A stretch of DNA of 64,000 nucleotides from Diadophis punctatus similis (GCA_023053685.1 JALIGW010000058.1:3620045-3684044), one strand, 5' to 3'. Counted from the first letter of the stretch, positions 1-12,097 are shown. Notes: generated by a model not told the origin, from the sequence alone. Translations and numbers: made by a program.

Positions 1-359
1 CGCAAGCTGTTGCCCTAGCTCAGCTCCAGCACGCATGTGCGTGCCTGCCAGCTGATTTTTGGCTCGCACAGAGGCTCTGGGAGGGCGATTTCAGCCTCCG
101 GAGACCCTCCAGGGTGGCAGAGGGAGCGTTTTCGCCCTCCCCAAGCTCCAAGAAAGCCTCTGGAGCCTGGGGAGGGCGAAAAATGGGCCTACAGGGCCCA
201 CTGGAAGTTGGGAAATGGGAGAGGGGAGGGTCACGCACGCATGCACAGGGGTGGGGCGAGTGGGGGGCTTTGAATTATGGGTGTGGGCACGCAAGTGCAC
301 GCGATAGCGCACGTACACACTATTTCAGCACCCAAGGAAAAAAAGGTTCGCCATCACTG
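1..359 (+). mobile_element. hAT-type MITE, left end outside the window
   Basis: GC-rich non-coding element ending in the terminal repeat aggttcgccatcactg, followed by GTATAGGG (360-367), the same 3' target copy as the element at 13691-14114. Similar copies are at 2557, 13691 and 23597. Confidence 0.5.
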
Positions 360-367
360 GTATAGGG

Positions 368-450
368 TATCCTGCTTGAGCAGGGGGTTGGACTAGAAGA
401 CCTCCAAGGTTCCTTCCAATTCCGTATTCTGTTATCCACTGCCACCCTCA
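368..450 (+). repeat. CR1 LINE 3' end fragment
   Basis: Contains the common CR1 3' motif ttggactagaagacctccaa and a short attctg tail. It continues the CR1 copy interrupted by the hAT element at 1-359. Confidence 0.5.
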
Positions 451-463
451 AGGTGAATAGCTG

Positions 464-790
464 GAATTGGGATGTTTGAGAAACTTCCCTGGGGAATTTC
501 AACACTCAAAACCAAACAAGAATTCTTTCTCCGAAGCACCTGAGAAGGCAGGACAAGAAGCAACGGATGGAAACTAATCCAGGAGAGAAGCAACCTAGAA
601 TTAAGGAGATAGACAATCTCCTGACAATTAGAACAATTAATCAGTGGAACGACTTGCCTCCAGAGGTTGTGGGTGCTCCATCACTGGAGGTTTTTAAGAA
701 GAGATAGGAAACTCATTTGAAATGATTTAGGGCCTCCCATGTGCAGGGGGTTGGACTAGAAGACCTCCAAGGTCCCTTCCAACTCCGTAT
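464..790 (+). repeat. CR1 LINE 3' fragment, empty-site copy of a local duplication
   Basis: Same sequence as 13422-13690 plus 14123-14180 with few mismatches, including a non-CR1 leader starting aattgggatgtttgag. This copy lacks the hAT insertion present in the other. Confidence 0.5.
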
Positions 791-836
791 TCTGTTATCC
801 ACTGTCTCCCGCAAGGTCAATAGCTTTTAGGGGCTC

Positions 837-1071
837 AATAGCAATAGCCCTTAGACTTATATCCCGCTTTACAGTGCTTTACAGCCCTCTCTAAGCGGTT
901 TACAGAGTCAGCCTCTTGCCCCCAACAATCTGGGTCCTCAATTTAGCGACCTTGGAAGGACGGAAGGCTGAGTCAACCTTGAGCCTGGTGAGATTCGAAC
1001 TGCCAAATTGCAGTCAGCTGGCAGTCAGCAGCCTGCAGTACTGCCTTCTAACCACTGCGCCACCCCGGCTC
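837..1071 (-). mobile_element. Sauria-type tRNA-derived SINE
   Basis: Reverse orientation. Its 3' tail reads agcaatagcccttagacttata on the + strand side; the body has aatctgggtcctc and the 5' tRNA-like end is near ctaaccactgcgccaccccg. It is near full length. Confidence 0.5.
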
Positions 1072-1297
1072 AGCGAGGTCTGCTCTGTTCTCACTTCCCC
1101 AATTTCTGGATCTGCCCCATTAACTGTAGGGGCTGCCAGAACCAAAGTGCCCCCTGGTGGAGATAATTGGAGAGGCCAACTTTAAATCCAACTGGTAAGT
1201 TTGGGGAGGACTTGGCAAAATTATTTCAATTTTCTATATTTCCCATCACTTCCACTTGCTAATCTAAGAGCCTCACCCATGACGTACATATATAGTA

Positions 1298-1625
1298 CAG
1301 GTAGTCCTCAACTTACAACTATTTGTTTAGCGACCTTTCAAAGTAACAGCAGCGCTGAAAAAAGCGACATAATTGGTCCTCGTAGTTATGACCGTCGCAG
1401 CTTACCCACAGTCATGTGATCAAAATTCAGTCGCATGTATTTATGATGATTGCAGCATCCCGGCAAAACTATTTGCGACATTCCTAGCCGGCTTCTGACA
1501 AGCAAAGTCAATGGGGGAGATCCAGTTTCACTTAAAGGCTGCATGATTCACTCAACAACTGCTATGATTTGCTTAGCAATTGTAGCAAAAAAAAAGGTTG
1601 TAAAATTGGGTGCGGCTCAGTTAAC
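1298..1625. mobile_element. Tc1/mariner (Tigger-like) palindromic MITE, truncated
   Basis: Starts after TA with caggtagtcctcaacttaca and carries the family's body (atgtgatcaaaattcag, gcaaagtcaatggggga). The right end is replaced by an L2 fragment at about 1627. Confidence 0.5.
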
Positions 1626-1626
1626 A

Positions 1627-2010
1627 GCCGGCCTTGGAGGATGGGATGAAGAGATGCTGCCTTGGAAGTGGTCAGATAAGGGAGGTATGTCCTACCACAT
1701 ACCTCCCTACGACCGGTTAGGTCCCACAGAGTTGGCCTCCTCCAGGTCCCGTCAACCAAGCAATGCCGGTTGGCGGGTCCGCGGGGGAGAGCCTTCTCTG
1801 TGGCGGCTCCATCTCTGTCCCCTCCCTACTGGCCTTCCGTAAAGCTGTTAAAACCTGGCTCTTCCGGCAGGCGTATGAATGATGGGAAATGTTTTTTTAA
1901 ATTTTTATATGTATTTTAAGCGTCTTCTACGGTTGTTTTAAATTCATTGTTCATCTTTATGTTGTACGTCGCCCTGAGTCCCTCGGGTGATGGGCGGCCT
2001 ATAAGATCAA
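1627..2010 (+). repeat. L2-like LINE 3' end
   Basis: Shares ggttaggtcccacagagttg and tggccttccgtaaagctgtt with the longer L2 copy at 21456-22458. It ends with the typical tail gccctgagtccctcgggtga...gcggcctataag, followed directly by an AATT repeat. Confidence 0.5.
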
Positions 2011-2252
2011 ATTAATTAATTAATTAATTAATTAATAATTAATTAATTAATTAATTAATTAATTAATTAATTAATTAATTAATTAATTAATTAATTAATT
2101 AATTAATAATAAATTAATTAATCAATTAATAATCAAATTAATTAAATTAATTAAATAAATTAATAATAAATTAATTAATTAAATAAATAAAATAAATAAA
2201 TTAAATTATAAATAAATAAATAATAAATAAATAATAAATAATAATAAAATAA

Positions 2253-2303
<51 letters not shown>

Positions 2304-2310
2304 GAGACGG
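2011..2310. repeat. (AATT)n and (AAAT)n microsatellite after the L2 tail
   Basis: Almost pure tetranucleotides, first AATT then AAAT/AATA. The following 2311-2425 holds nothing I recognise. Confidence 0.5.
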
Positions 2311-2556
2311 CATAGCTCTGTGCTACATAATGGGCAGGGGAAAAGACTGGGAAAAAACACTCCGTAATTTGTCATACTATAAAAGAGACGGAGAGATTTA
2401 TGCGACCAGACTTGCAAAATTAACAGAATAACAAAGTTGGAAGGGACCTTTTTATTTATTTTTTATTTTATTAAATTTATATGCTGCCCAACTCCCAAAG
2501 GACTCTTTGGAGGTCTACTAGTCCAACCCCCTGCTCAGGCAGGAAACCCCATATCA

Positions 2557-2769
2557 CAGTGACGGCTAACCTTTTTGGCACTGAGTGCCGAAACTGGAGC
2601 ACCGGAACCAGAAGAGAGCAGCTGGCCGGTGCGCATGCGCGCCGGACCAGCTGTTCAGCACGCATGCGCACAACGGAACCCAGAAGAGCAGCTGGCGACA
2701 ACACGCGTGCCCACAGAGAGGGTTCTGCGTGCCACCTCTGGCCCGCGTGCCGTAGGTTTGCCATCACGG
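2557..2769. mobile_element. hAT-type MITE in CR1
   Basis: Ends cagtgacggctaacct and aggtttgccatcacgg. Flanks CCATATCA and CTATATCA form an 8-bp target duplication with one mismatch. Confidence 0.5.
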
Positions 2770-3111
2770 CTATATCATCTCAGACAAATGGTTGTCCAAT
2801 CTCTTCTTAATAACCTCCAATGTTGGAGCAACCACAACTTCTGGTGGCAAGTTGTTCCACTGGTTAATTCTTCTCACTGTCAGGAAACTTCTCCTTAGTT
2901 CTAGGTTTACTTGTATCCTTGATTAGTTTCCATCTATTGCTTCTTTTCTTGACTTTTCCTTGAAAAGTTTCCATCTGCTGCTCCAGGTGCTTCAGGACAG
3001 CCTTCAGGTGCTTTGGAAAATAGGCTGACCCCCTCTTTTTTGTGGCAGCCCCTCAAATCTTGCAAGACTGCTATCATATCACCCCTAGTCCCTCTTGTCA
3101 TTAAACTAGAC

Positions 3112-4151
3112 CAGGGGTCTGCAACCTACGGCTCTGGAGACGCATGTGGCTCTTTCATCCCTCTGCTGCGGCTCCCTGTCGCTCAAAATAGGCGTCACAA
3201 CTGCCAATGTGCCACAATTGCCGTCACGTGATTTATTGAGCTTTTCGACCGATCTTTTTTTTTCCGGAGTTCAAAATGTTTTTGTTGCATGCAGAAATTA
3301 AAATGTGTTTCCTCTGTAGCAGTTCATTGGTTTCATAAATGCAACACACTACAGTTTTTTTATACATAGCCAGTGGTGGGTTCCTACCAGTGCGGTCCAC
3401 TCTATAGCACCGGTAGCGCCCACTGGTGACATCACAGTACCGGTGTGATCGGTTGCCGGTGCCTGGGTGCCACCATTTTTTTTTAAAAAAGTAATTTTTT
3501 TAAAAAAAATTGTTCTGTGCATGCCCAGAAGCCGAGCTTCCGGCACTGCGCATGCGCTGCCTTCCTACCCCACAGTGAGTCCAAGCAGGGGAGGATGGCT
3601 GAGGGAGCGCGTGAGAAGCTGAAAGAACGGGTGGCAGGACCTATCTCAGTTCCCCTCCCTTCAGCAGTCCGAGAAGCCAAGAAGGTGCGGTGATGATCCC
3701 AGGCATTTTCGCACGTTCAAGGCTTCTCGAGCTGCTGAGGGGAGGGGGAATGGGCGGCAGGAGCCGAGGATCATCGAATGGGGAGAAGCATTCAGGCCGG
3801 ACGGAGCCTCCTAGAAGAACCGCTGCTGCGGTCTTGCTGCTCAAGCTGCGGGGGGCTGCGTTGCGGGTGGGCCATGCCCTCCCCACTTCTCCGGCCGCTG
3901 CCAAGCTCCTGAGGCCCACGCCCACCCGGTCACATGGCTGGCAAGCCACACCCACAAAATAACCCATGCCCACAGAGTGGTAGTAAAAAAATTAGGAACC
4001 CGCCTCTGTACATAGCATAAAGGTAAAAAACGATATATGCAGTGTTATCTTCATTTTAGATGTCAGAAGGGTTTTGTGGCTCCCAGTGTTTTCTTTTCTG
4101 TGGGAAACGGGTCCAAAAGGCTCTTTGAGTGTTTAAGGTTGCCGAACCCTG
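3112..4151. mobile_element. hAT element with perfect 8-bp target duplication
   Basis: Ends caggggtctgcaacctacgg and aaggttgccgaaccctg. Flanks are AACTAGAC on both sides (3104-3111 and 4152-4159). It carries another hAT element, 3371-4008, and is itself inside CR1. No transposase ORF is seen. Confidence 0.5.
3371..4008. mobile_element. hAT MITE (CAGNGGTGGGTTCC family) nested in another hAT
   Basis: Ends cagtggtgggttcctacc and ggaacccgcctctg. The 8-bp duplication TACATAGC is exact (3363-3370 and 4009-4016). It closely resembles the copy at 45154-45795. Confidence 0.5.
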
Positions 4152-4335
4152 AACTAGACATACCCAATTCCAGCAACCGTTCAATCATATGTTTTAGCCT
4201 CCAGTTCCCTAATCATCTTTGCTGCTCTTCTCTGCACTCTTTCCAGAGTCTCAATATCTTTTTTTATATCGCGGCGACCAAAACTGGATGCAGGATTCCA
4301 AGTGTGGCCTTACCAAGGCCTTATAAACACGGATC

Positions 4336-4609
4336 ATGATTTAACAGGCTGTCATGAAGATCCAGAAGAGCCTTCGCTTCTGCAACCTCCCTCCCCGCCA
4401 AAGGTGTGGCAGGATTGCGTCAGCAAAGGAAAACTTACCGGAAATTGCTTTAATACCAGTTGGTTATGTGGAGGTTCTGGAATCTAAACTTGCCACTCGA
4501 ATTCCCAAAGCCAGCAATCGTGACTTGGGCAACAGGCTCTTGGCTCTGGGCTGTGCCCACGGGAAGGATGGCAAGGCAGTTAGGAAGCCCCGTTGGGCTG
4601 GATTTGCAG
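4336..4609. other. No recognisable feature
   Basis: About 270 bases between CR1 fragments with an open frame on the + strand (from 4354) that resembles no family I know. Treated as non-coding. Confidence 0.5.
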
Positions 4610-4950
4610 AATCAGAATCAAAATAGAGCTGGAAGGGACCTCGGAGATCATCTAGTCCAGCCCTCTGCTCAAGCAGGAGATCCTATACCATTTCAGACAG
4701 GTGGCTGTCCAATCTCTTCTTAAAAACCTCCAGTGATGAAACACCCACAACTTCTGGTGGCAAGCTGTTCCGCTGGTTCATTGTGCTCACTGTTAAGGAA
4801 ATTTCTCTCTAATTCCATGTTGCTTCTCTCCTTGATTTGTTTCCATCCGTTGCTTCTTGTCCTGCCTTTTGGTGCTTTGGAAAATAAGTTGACCCCCCTC
4901 TTCTTTGGGGCAGCCCCTCAAATACTGGAATACTGCCAGACCCCTTCAAC
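4610..4950 (-). repeat. CR1 LINE 3' fragment
   Basis: Reverse copy with gagctggaagggacctcgga, acttctggtggcaagctgtt and cttggaaaataagtt-type motifs, truncated near 4945. Confidence 0.5.
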
Positions 4951-5125
4951 AGAAGCAGCTGCCCAGGGGCACCGAACGTACAATCTCAAAATCTGGGGTA
5001 TGGGAAGGTTTGGACTTCCTTGAGGTACAGCTCCTTTGCAAGTCTTTGGATTTGTAGCTGGAGTTTTGCTATTGGCTATTGGTTATATTATACAGAGGCC
5101 CTGCAGAAATTGCCTGGCATGGGCA

Positions 5126-5258
5126 CCAGCAGTGGGTTGCTCCCGGTTCGGCCTGGTTCTGCGAACCGGTAATGGCGGTGGCAAGAGGCTACGCCCACCC
5201 GCCCGGGATGCTTCTGTGCATGCGCAGAAGTGTCGTGTGCATGCTCACTACTGATGGG
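5126..5258. mobile_element. hAT MITE fragment (CAGNGGTGGGTT family)
   Basis: Left end agcagtgggttgctcccggt with the gaaccggtaatgg and tgcatgcgcagaagtg internal motifs. The right terminal repeat is missing. Confidence 0.5.
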
Positions 5259-5280
5259 CACATCTGGGTTGTTTGCCTAG

Positions 5281-5745
5281 AACAGGATTTCTCAAACTCA
5301 GTGATTTTAAGATGTGGACTTTAATTCCCAGAACGCCCCAGCCAGCATGTTGATTGGGGGATTCTGGGAGTTGATGTCCATACATCTTCAAGCATGCTGG
5401 CTGGTGGATTCTGGGAGTTGAAATCCACCCCTCTTAAAACAACCTGGGTGGGGAATTCTGGGATTTGAAGTCCACCCAACTTAAAGCCTGCTGGCTGGGG
5501 AATTCTGGGAGTTGAAGTCCACCCATCTTAAAGCCTGCTGGCTGGGGAATTCTGGGAGTTGAAGTCCACCCATCTTAAAGCATGCTGGCTAGGGAATTCT
5601 GGGAATCGAAGTCCACCCATCTTAAAGCATGCTGGCTGGGGAATTCTGGGAGTTGAAGTCCACCCAACTTCAAGTATGCTGGCTGGGGAATTCTGGGAGT
5701 TGAAGTCCACCCATCTTAAAGCATGCTTGCTGGGGAATTTTATTT
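5281..5745. repeat. Tandem array derived from a palindromic MITE
   Basis: Begins with the MITE left half, then repeats a unit of about 48-50 bp (gctggctggggaattctggg, then agttgaagtccacccatctt aaagcatgct) roughly eight times. A further unit lies at 5885-5985, after an L3-like insertion. Confidence 0.5.
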
Positions 5746-5875
5746 ATTTATTTGTTTGTTTGTTTGTTTGTTTGTCAAACATGTACAACATAGCAGGTAT
5801 TGGTATAAACATAAACATTAGCAAAGTAGGTAAATTAGGCAATAGGACAGTAGGACAGGGACGGTAGGCACAATG
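5745..5875 (-). repeat. L3/CR1-like LINE 3' end
   Basis: Has (TTTA)/(TTTG) tail, then caaacatgtacaacatag and gacagggacggtaggcac, which are shared with the copies at 16965, 18130 and 44421. Confidence 0.5.
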
Positions 5876-6119
5876 GTTATGCACCTGGGTAGGGAATTCT
5901 GGGAGTTGAAGTCCACAAGCATGCTGGCTGGGGAATTCTGGGAGATGAAGTCCACCCATCTTAAAGTTGCCAAGTTTGAGAAAAAAAGAGATTTAGAGCA
6001 GAACTCTTTGTCTGCTCCAAAGTCACCTGGAAATGGCTGCGGTTTGGTACCTGTCTATCATTTTCATCATCCAGCAGATTGCAAACCACCCAGGTGAGGA
6101 AGGAACAAACGCCAGCCAG

Positions 6120-6278
6120 TTTCTTTCCCTGACGTCAGCCAGGTAGCCTCACCTGGTTCTTTCGACATCTAGCTAAGTTTCGCTCCCAGTCAGCTGATTC
6201 CTCCTCCTCTCTCAGCCTCTCTTATCACCTGGGAGGACTGAAGTCAGGAACGGCATTCTTACCTGAGGAGTCCGACAG
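6120..6278 (+). promoter_or_regulatory. Candidate SDCBP2 promoter and non-coding first exon
   Basis: In a repeat-rich area this stretch is unique-looking. It holds a CRE-like TGACGTCA core (cctgacgtcagcc, about 6127-6139) and ends in a strong splice donor (gacAG|GTAAGG, donor at 6279). The first coding exon at 14943 has an acceptor upstream of its ATG, so a separate 5' exon is needed. This is the best candidate seen, but nothing proves the two are joined. Confidence 0.5.
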
Positions 6279-6535
6279 GTAAGGAACCTGCTTGGCATCA
6301 GTGGGATCCAGCTCTTTTGGGGACCGCCTTTTTCCTTCTCTTTCTGTTGACCGTCTCTTCCTTCAGACTGCTTCCTCCAACGGGGCTTGTAGGTGCGACG
6401 TACCTGTGCAGGTAAATGGTGGGGAAAGTGTAAGGTATTTAATGTTGGACGAACCAAAGGAATAGAATTGTATTTTGGTAGTATTTTATTGGTATAGTTT
6501 TCTCTTTTTAATATTGTAAGCTTGGTAAGATGGCG

Positions 6536-9500
6536 ACCAATAGTGGATAGATGGATGGATAGACAGATAGATGGATAGATAGATGGATAGACAGATAGAT
6601 GGATAGATAGATGGATAGACAGATAGATGGATGAATGGATGGATCGATCGATCGATCGATGGACAGATGGATAGATAGATACGGATAGACAGATAGATGG
6701 ATAGATAGATACGGATAGACAGATAGATGGATAGATAGATACGGATAGACAGATAGATGGATAGATAGATACGGATAGACAGATGGATGGATAGATAGAT
6801 ACGGATAGACAGATAGATGGATAGATAGATACGGATAGACAGATAGATGGATAGATAGATACGGATAGACAGATAGATGGATAGATAGATACGGATAGAC
6901 AGATAGATGGATAGATAGATACGGATAGACAGATAGATGGATAGATAGATACGGATAGACAGATAGATGGATAGATAGATACGGATAGACAGATAGATGG
7001 ATGGATAGACAGATAGATGGATGAATGGATGGATGGATCGATCGATCGATCGATGGACAGATGGATAGATAGATACGGATAGACAGATAGATGGATAGAT
7101 AGATACGGATAGACAGATAGATGGATAGATAGATACGGATAGACAGATAGATGGATGGATAGACAGATAGATGGATGAATGGATGGATGGATCGATCGAT
7201 CGATCGATGGACAGATGGATAGATAGATACGGATAGACAGATAGATGGATAGATAGATACGGATAGACAGATAGATGGATAGATAGATACGGATAGACAG
7301 ATGGATGGATAGATAGATACGGATAGACAGATAGATGGATAGATAGATACGGATAGACAGATAGATGGATAGATAGATACGGATAGACAGATAGATGGAT
7401 AGATAGATACGGATAGACAGATAGATGGATGAATGGATGGATGGATGGATGGATCGATCGATGGACAGATGGATAGATAGATACGGATAGACAGATAGAT
7501 GGATAGATAGATACGGATAGACAGATAGATGGATGGATAGACAGATAGATGGATGAATGGATGGATGGATGGATCGATCGATCGATGGACAGATGGATAG
7601 ATAGATACGGATAGACAGATAGATGGATAGATAGATACGGATAGACAGATAGATGGATAGATAGATACGGATAGACAGATAGATGGATAGATAGATACGG
7701 ATAGACAGATAGATGGATAGATAGATACGGATAGACAGATAGATGGATGGATAGACAGATAGATGGATGAATGGATGGATGGATGGATCGATCGATCGAT
7801 GGACAGATGGATAGATAGATACGGATAGACAGATAGATGGATAGATAGATACGGATAGACAGATAGATGGATAGATAGATACGGATAGACAGATAGATGG
7901 ATGGATAGACAGATAGATGGATGAATGGATGGATGGATCGATCGATCGATCGATGGACAGATGGATAGATAGATACGGATAGACAGATAGATGGATAGAT
8001 AGATACGGATAGACAGATAGATGGATAGATAGATACGGATAGACAGATGGATGGATAGATAGATACGGATAGACAGATAGATGGATAGATAGATACGGAT
8101 AGACAGATAGATGGATAGATAGATACGGATAGACAGATAGATGGATAGATAGATACGGATAGACAGATAGATGGATAGATAGATACGGATAGACAGATGG
8201 ATGGATAGATAGATACGGATAGACAGATAGATGGATAGCTAGATACGGATAGACAGATAGATGGATAGATAGATACGGATAGACAGATAGATGGATAGAT
8301 AGATACGGATAGACAGATAGATGGATAGATAGATACGGATAGACAGATAGATGGATGGATAGACAGATAGATGGATGAATGGATGGATGGATGGATGGAT
8401 CGATCGATGGACAGATGGATAGATAGATACGGATAGACAGATGGATGGATAGATAGATACGGATAGACAGATGGATGGATAGATAGATACGGATAGACAG
8501 ATGGATAGATAGATACGGATAGACAGATAGATGGATAGATAGATACGGATAGACAGATAGATGGATAGATAGATACGGATAGACAGATAGATGGATAGAT
8601 AGATACGGATAGACAGATAGATGGATAGATAGATACGGATAGACAGATAGATGGATAGATAGATACGGATAGACAGATAGATGGATAGATAGATACGGAT
8701 AGACAGATAGATGGATAGATAGATACGGATAGACAGATGGATGGATAGATAGATACGGATAGACAGATAGATGGATAGATAGATACGGATAGACAGATAG
8801 ATGGATAGATAGATACGGATAGACAGATAGATGGATAGATAGATACGGATAGACAGATAGATGGATAGATAGATACGGATAGACAGATAGATGGATGGAT
8901 AGACAGATAGATGGATGAATGGATGGATCGATCGATCGATCGATCGATGGACAGATGGATAGATAGATACGGATAGACAGATAGATGGATAGATAGATAC
9001 GGATAGACAGATAGATGGATAGATAGATACGGATAGACAGATAGATGGATGGATAGACAGATAGATGGATGAATGGATGGATGGATGGATCGATCGATCG
9101 ATGGACAGATGGATAGATAGATACGGATAGACAGATAGATGGATAGATAGATACGGATAGACAGATAGATGGATAGATAGATACGGATAGACAGATGGAT
9201 GGATAGATAGATACGGATAGACAGATAGATGGATAGATCGATACGGATAGACAGATAGATGGATAGATAGATACGGATAGACAGATAGATGGATAGATAG
9301 ATACGGATAGACAGATAGATGGATGAATGGATGGATGGATGGATCGATCGATCGATGGACAGATGGATAGATAGATACGGATAGACAGATAGATGGATAG
9401 ATAGATACGGATAGACAGATAGATGGATAGATAGATACGGATAGACAGATAGATGGATGGATAGACAGATAGATGGATGAATGGATGGATGGATCGATCG

Positions 9501-10996
9501 ATCGATGGACAGATGGATAGATAGATACGGATAGACAGATAGATGGATAGATAGATACGGATAGACAGATAGATGGATAGATAGATACGGATAGACAGAT
9601 AGATGGATAGATAGATACGGATAGACAGATAGATGGATGGATAGACAGATAGATGGATGAATGGATGGATGGATGGATCGATCGATCGATGGACAGATGG
9701 ATAGATAGATACGGATAGACAGATAGATGGATAGATAGATACGGATAGACAGATAGATGGATAGATAGATACGGATAGACAGATAGATGGATGGATAGAC
9801 AGATAGATGGATGAATGGATGGATGGATGGATCGATCGATCGATGGACAGATGGATAGATAGATACGGATAGACAGATAGATGGATAAATAGATACGGAT
9901 AGACAGATAGATGGATAGATAGATACGGATAGACAGATGGATGGATAGATAGATACGGATAGACAGATAGATGGATAGATAGATACGGATAGACAGATAG
10001 ATGGATAGATAGATACGGATAGACAGATAGATGGATAGATAGATACGGATAGACAGATAGATGGATGAATGGATGGATGGATGGATGGATCGATCGATGG
10101 ACAGATGGATAGATAGATACGGATAGACAGATAGATGGATAGATAGATACGGATAGACAGATAGATGGATAGATAGATACGGATAGACAGATAGATGGAT
10201 GGATAGACAGATAGATGGATGAATGGATGGATGGATGGATCGATCGATCGATGGACAGATGGATAGATAGATACGGATAGACAGATAGATGGATAGATAG
10301 ATACGGATAGACAGATAGATGGATAGATAGATACGGATAGACAGATGGATGGATACATAGATACGGATAGACAGATAGATGGATAGATAGATACGGATAG
10401 ACAGATAGATGGATAGATAGATACGGATAGACAGATAGATGGATAGATAGATACGGATAGACAGATAGATGGATAGATAGATACGGATAGACAGATGGAT
10501 GGATAGATAGATACGGATAGACAGATAGATGGATAGATAGATACGGATAGACAGATAGATGGATAAATAGATACGGATAGACAGATGGATGGATAGATAG
10601 ATACGGATAGACAGATAGATGGATAGATAGATACGGATAGACAGATGGATGGATAGATAGATACGGATAGACAGATAGATGGATAGATAGATACGGATAG
10701 ACAGATAGATGGATAGATAGATACGGATAGACAGATGGATGGATAGATAGATACGGATAGACAGATAGATGGATAGATAGATACGGATAGACAGATAGAT
10801 GGATAGATAGATACGGATAGACAGATGGATGGATAGACAAATAGATGGATAGATAGATACCAATGGATAGATAGATAGATGAATAGATGGATGGATGGAT
10901 GGATTGATAGACAGATGGATAGATAGATAGATACGGATAGACAGATAGATACTGATAGACAGATAGATGGATAGATAGATGGATAGACAGATAGAT
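6536..10996. repeat. Bkm-like GATA/GACA higher-order tandem array, about 4.4 kb
   Basis: The basic unit is 30 bp (gatagatagatacggata then gacagatagatg). Runs of 2 to over 12 units are separated, about 16 times by eye, by a spacer made of gatggatgaatggatgg, a (GATC)2-5 run and gatggacagatgg. The unit length is a multiple of three and lacks stops, so long open frames appear on the minus strand; these are not genes. It lies in the proposed first intron of SDCBP2. Confidence 0.5.
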
Positions 10997-11130
10997 AGCA
11001 GTAACATTAGCACTTAGACTTATATACTGCTTCACAGTGCTTTTCAGTCCTCTCTAAGAAGTTTACAGAGCCAGCATATTGCCCCCAACAATCTGGGTCC
11101 TCATTTTACTGACCTTGGAAGGATGGAAGG
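10997..11130 (-). mobile_element. Sauria SINE, partial, between GATA arrays
   Basis: Reverse copy with gcacttagacttatatactg, ctctctaagaagtttacaga and aatctgggtcctcatttta. The 5' half is replaced by GATA repeats at about 11130. Its 3' tail merges into the Bkm-like array. Confidence 0.5.
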
Positions 11131-11171
11131 TAGGTAGATAGATAGATGGATGGATGGATGGATGGATAGAT

Positions 11172-11263
<92 letters not shown>

Positions 11264-11265
11264 CC
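11131..11265. repeat. (GATA)n microsatellite
   Basis: Near-pure GATA after a short GATG run. The 11266-11600 region that follows has no recognisable feature. Confidence 0.5.
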
Positions 11266-11602
11266 GGTAGATAGTCACGATGTGAATATTGCCAGTTGTA
11301 TGTATATGCAGGGAGCTGCATCCCTATCTAATATTATGGTACATTCCATTACAAGCAGAACACATGATATGATGTTCTTGTACGCATGTGTGCATTCCTG
11401 ATTCTCCATTATTCTTCTGGCTCTAGCTTTTGATCGAGAAGGTCGCTTTTTATAGCAGAGATGTAAACAATCAGGATTTATTGTTTTTGTACCGAAATAA
11501 ATATTTTCTATTAGACTTTTAACTTCGGCTTTATTTCTAAATGTCTGAATTCCGAGAGAAAGATCAACATCGCCTCTATGGAAATTTATTCTTTCCTTAA
11601 CG

Positions 11603-11640
11603 TAGATAGATAGATAGATAGATGATAGATAGATAGATAG

Positions 11641-11719
<79 letters not shown>

Positions 11720-11720
11720 T

Positions 11721-11813
<93 letters not shown>

Positions 11814-11838
11814 TAGATAGATAGATAGATAGATTGAT

Positions 11839-11925
<87 letters not shown>

Positions 11926-11940
11926 ATAGATAGATGGATG
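11603..11940. repeat. (GATA)n microsatellite
   Basis: About 340 bp of GATA with rare interruptions. 11941-12097 has nothing recognisable. Confidence 0.5.
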
Positions 11941-12097
11941 GATAAAAAATAGCATACCTCCTCTCTCCAGTTGTTTCCACTGAGGAGAAAGATGAATGTA
12001 AGGATGGAGCAGAATGAGGTTAAACAAATCAGGTTCTTGAGGCGAAGAAAGAGAGAATATTGCCCAGAGATGCTGGTAGTTGGGTGCTCCAGATTTT

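Larger units (their letters stand above)
2430..4335 (-). mobile_element. CR1 LINE, interrupted by two hAT elements
   Basis: Reverse CR1 pieces at about 2430-2556, 2770-3111 and 4152-4335 are collinear (3' end motif, then aacttctggtggcaagttgt, then the region giving ERVQRRAT-type residues). Two hAT insertions split them at 2557-2769 and 3112-4151. Confidence 0.5.

Noticed and set aside
6536..10996. CRISPR-like array of 30-bp repeats
   Set aside because: Repeats are directly adjacent with no unique spacers, the host is a vertebrate, and there are no cas genes.
6212..11035. Open frames of 1607, 1290 and 924 codons on the minus strand
   Set aside because: They are translations of a 30-bp tandem repeat that lacks stops in all three frames (only Ser, Ile, Tyr, Pro, Leu, His-type residues). 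No real domain, no start context and no splice logic.
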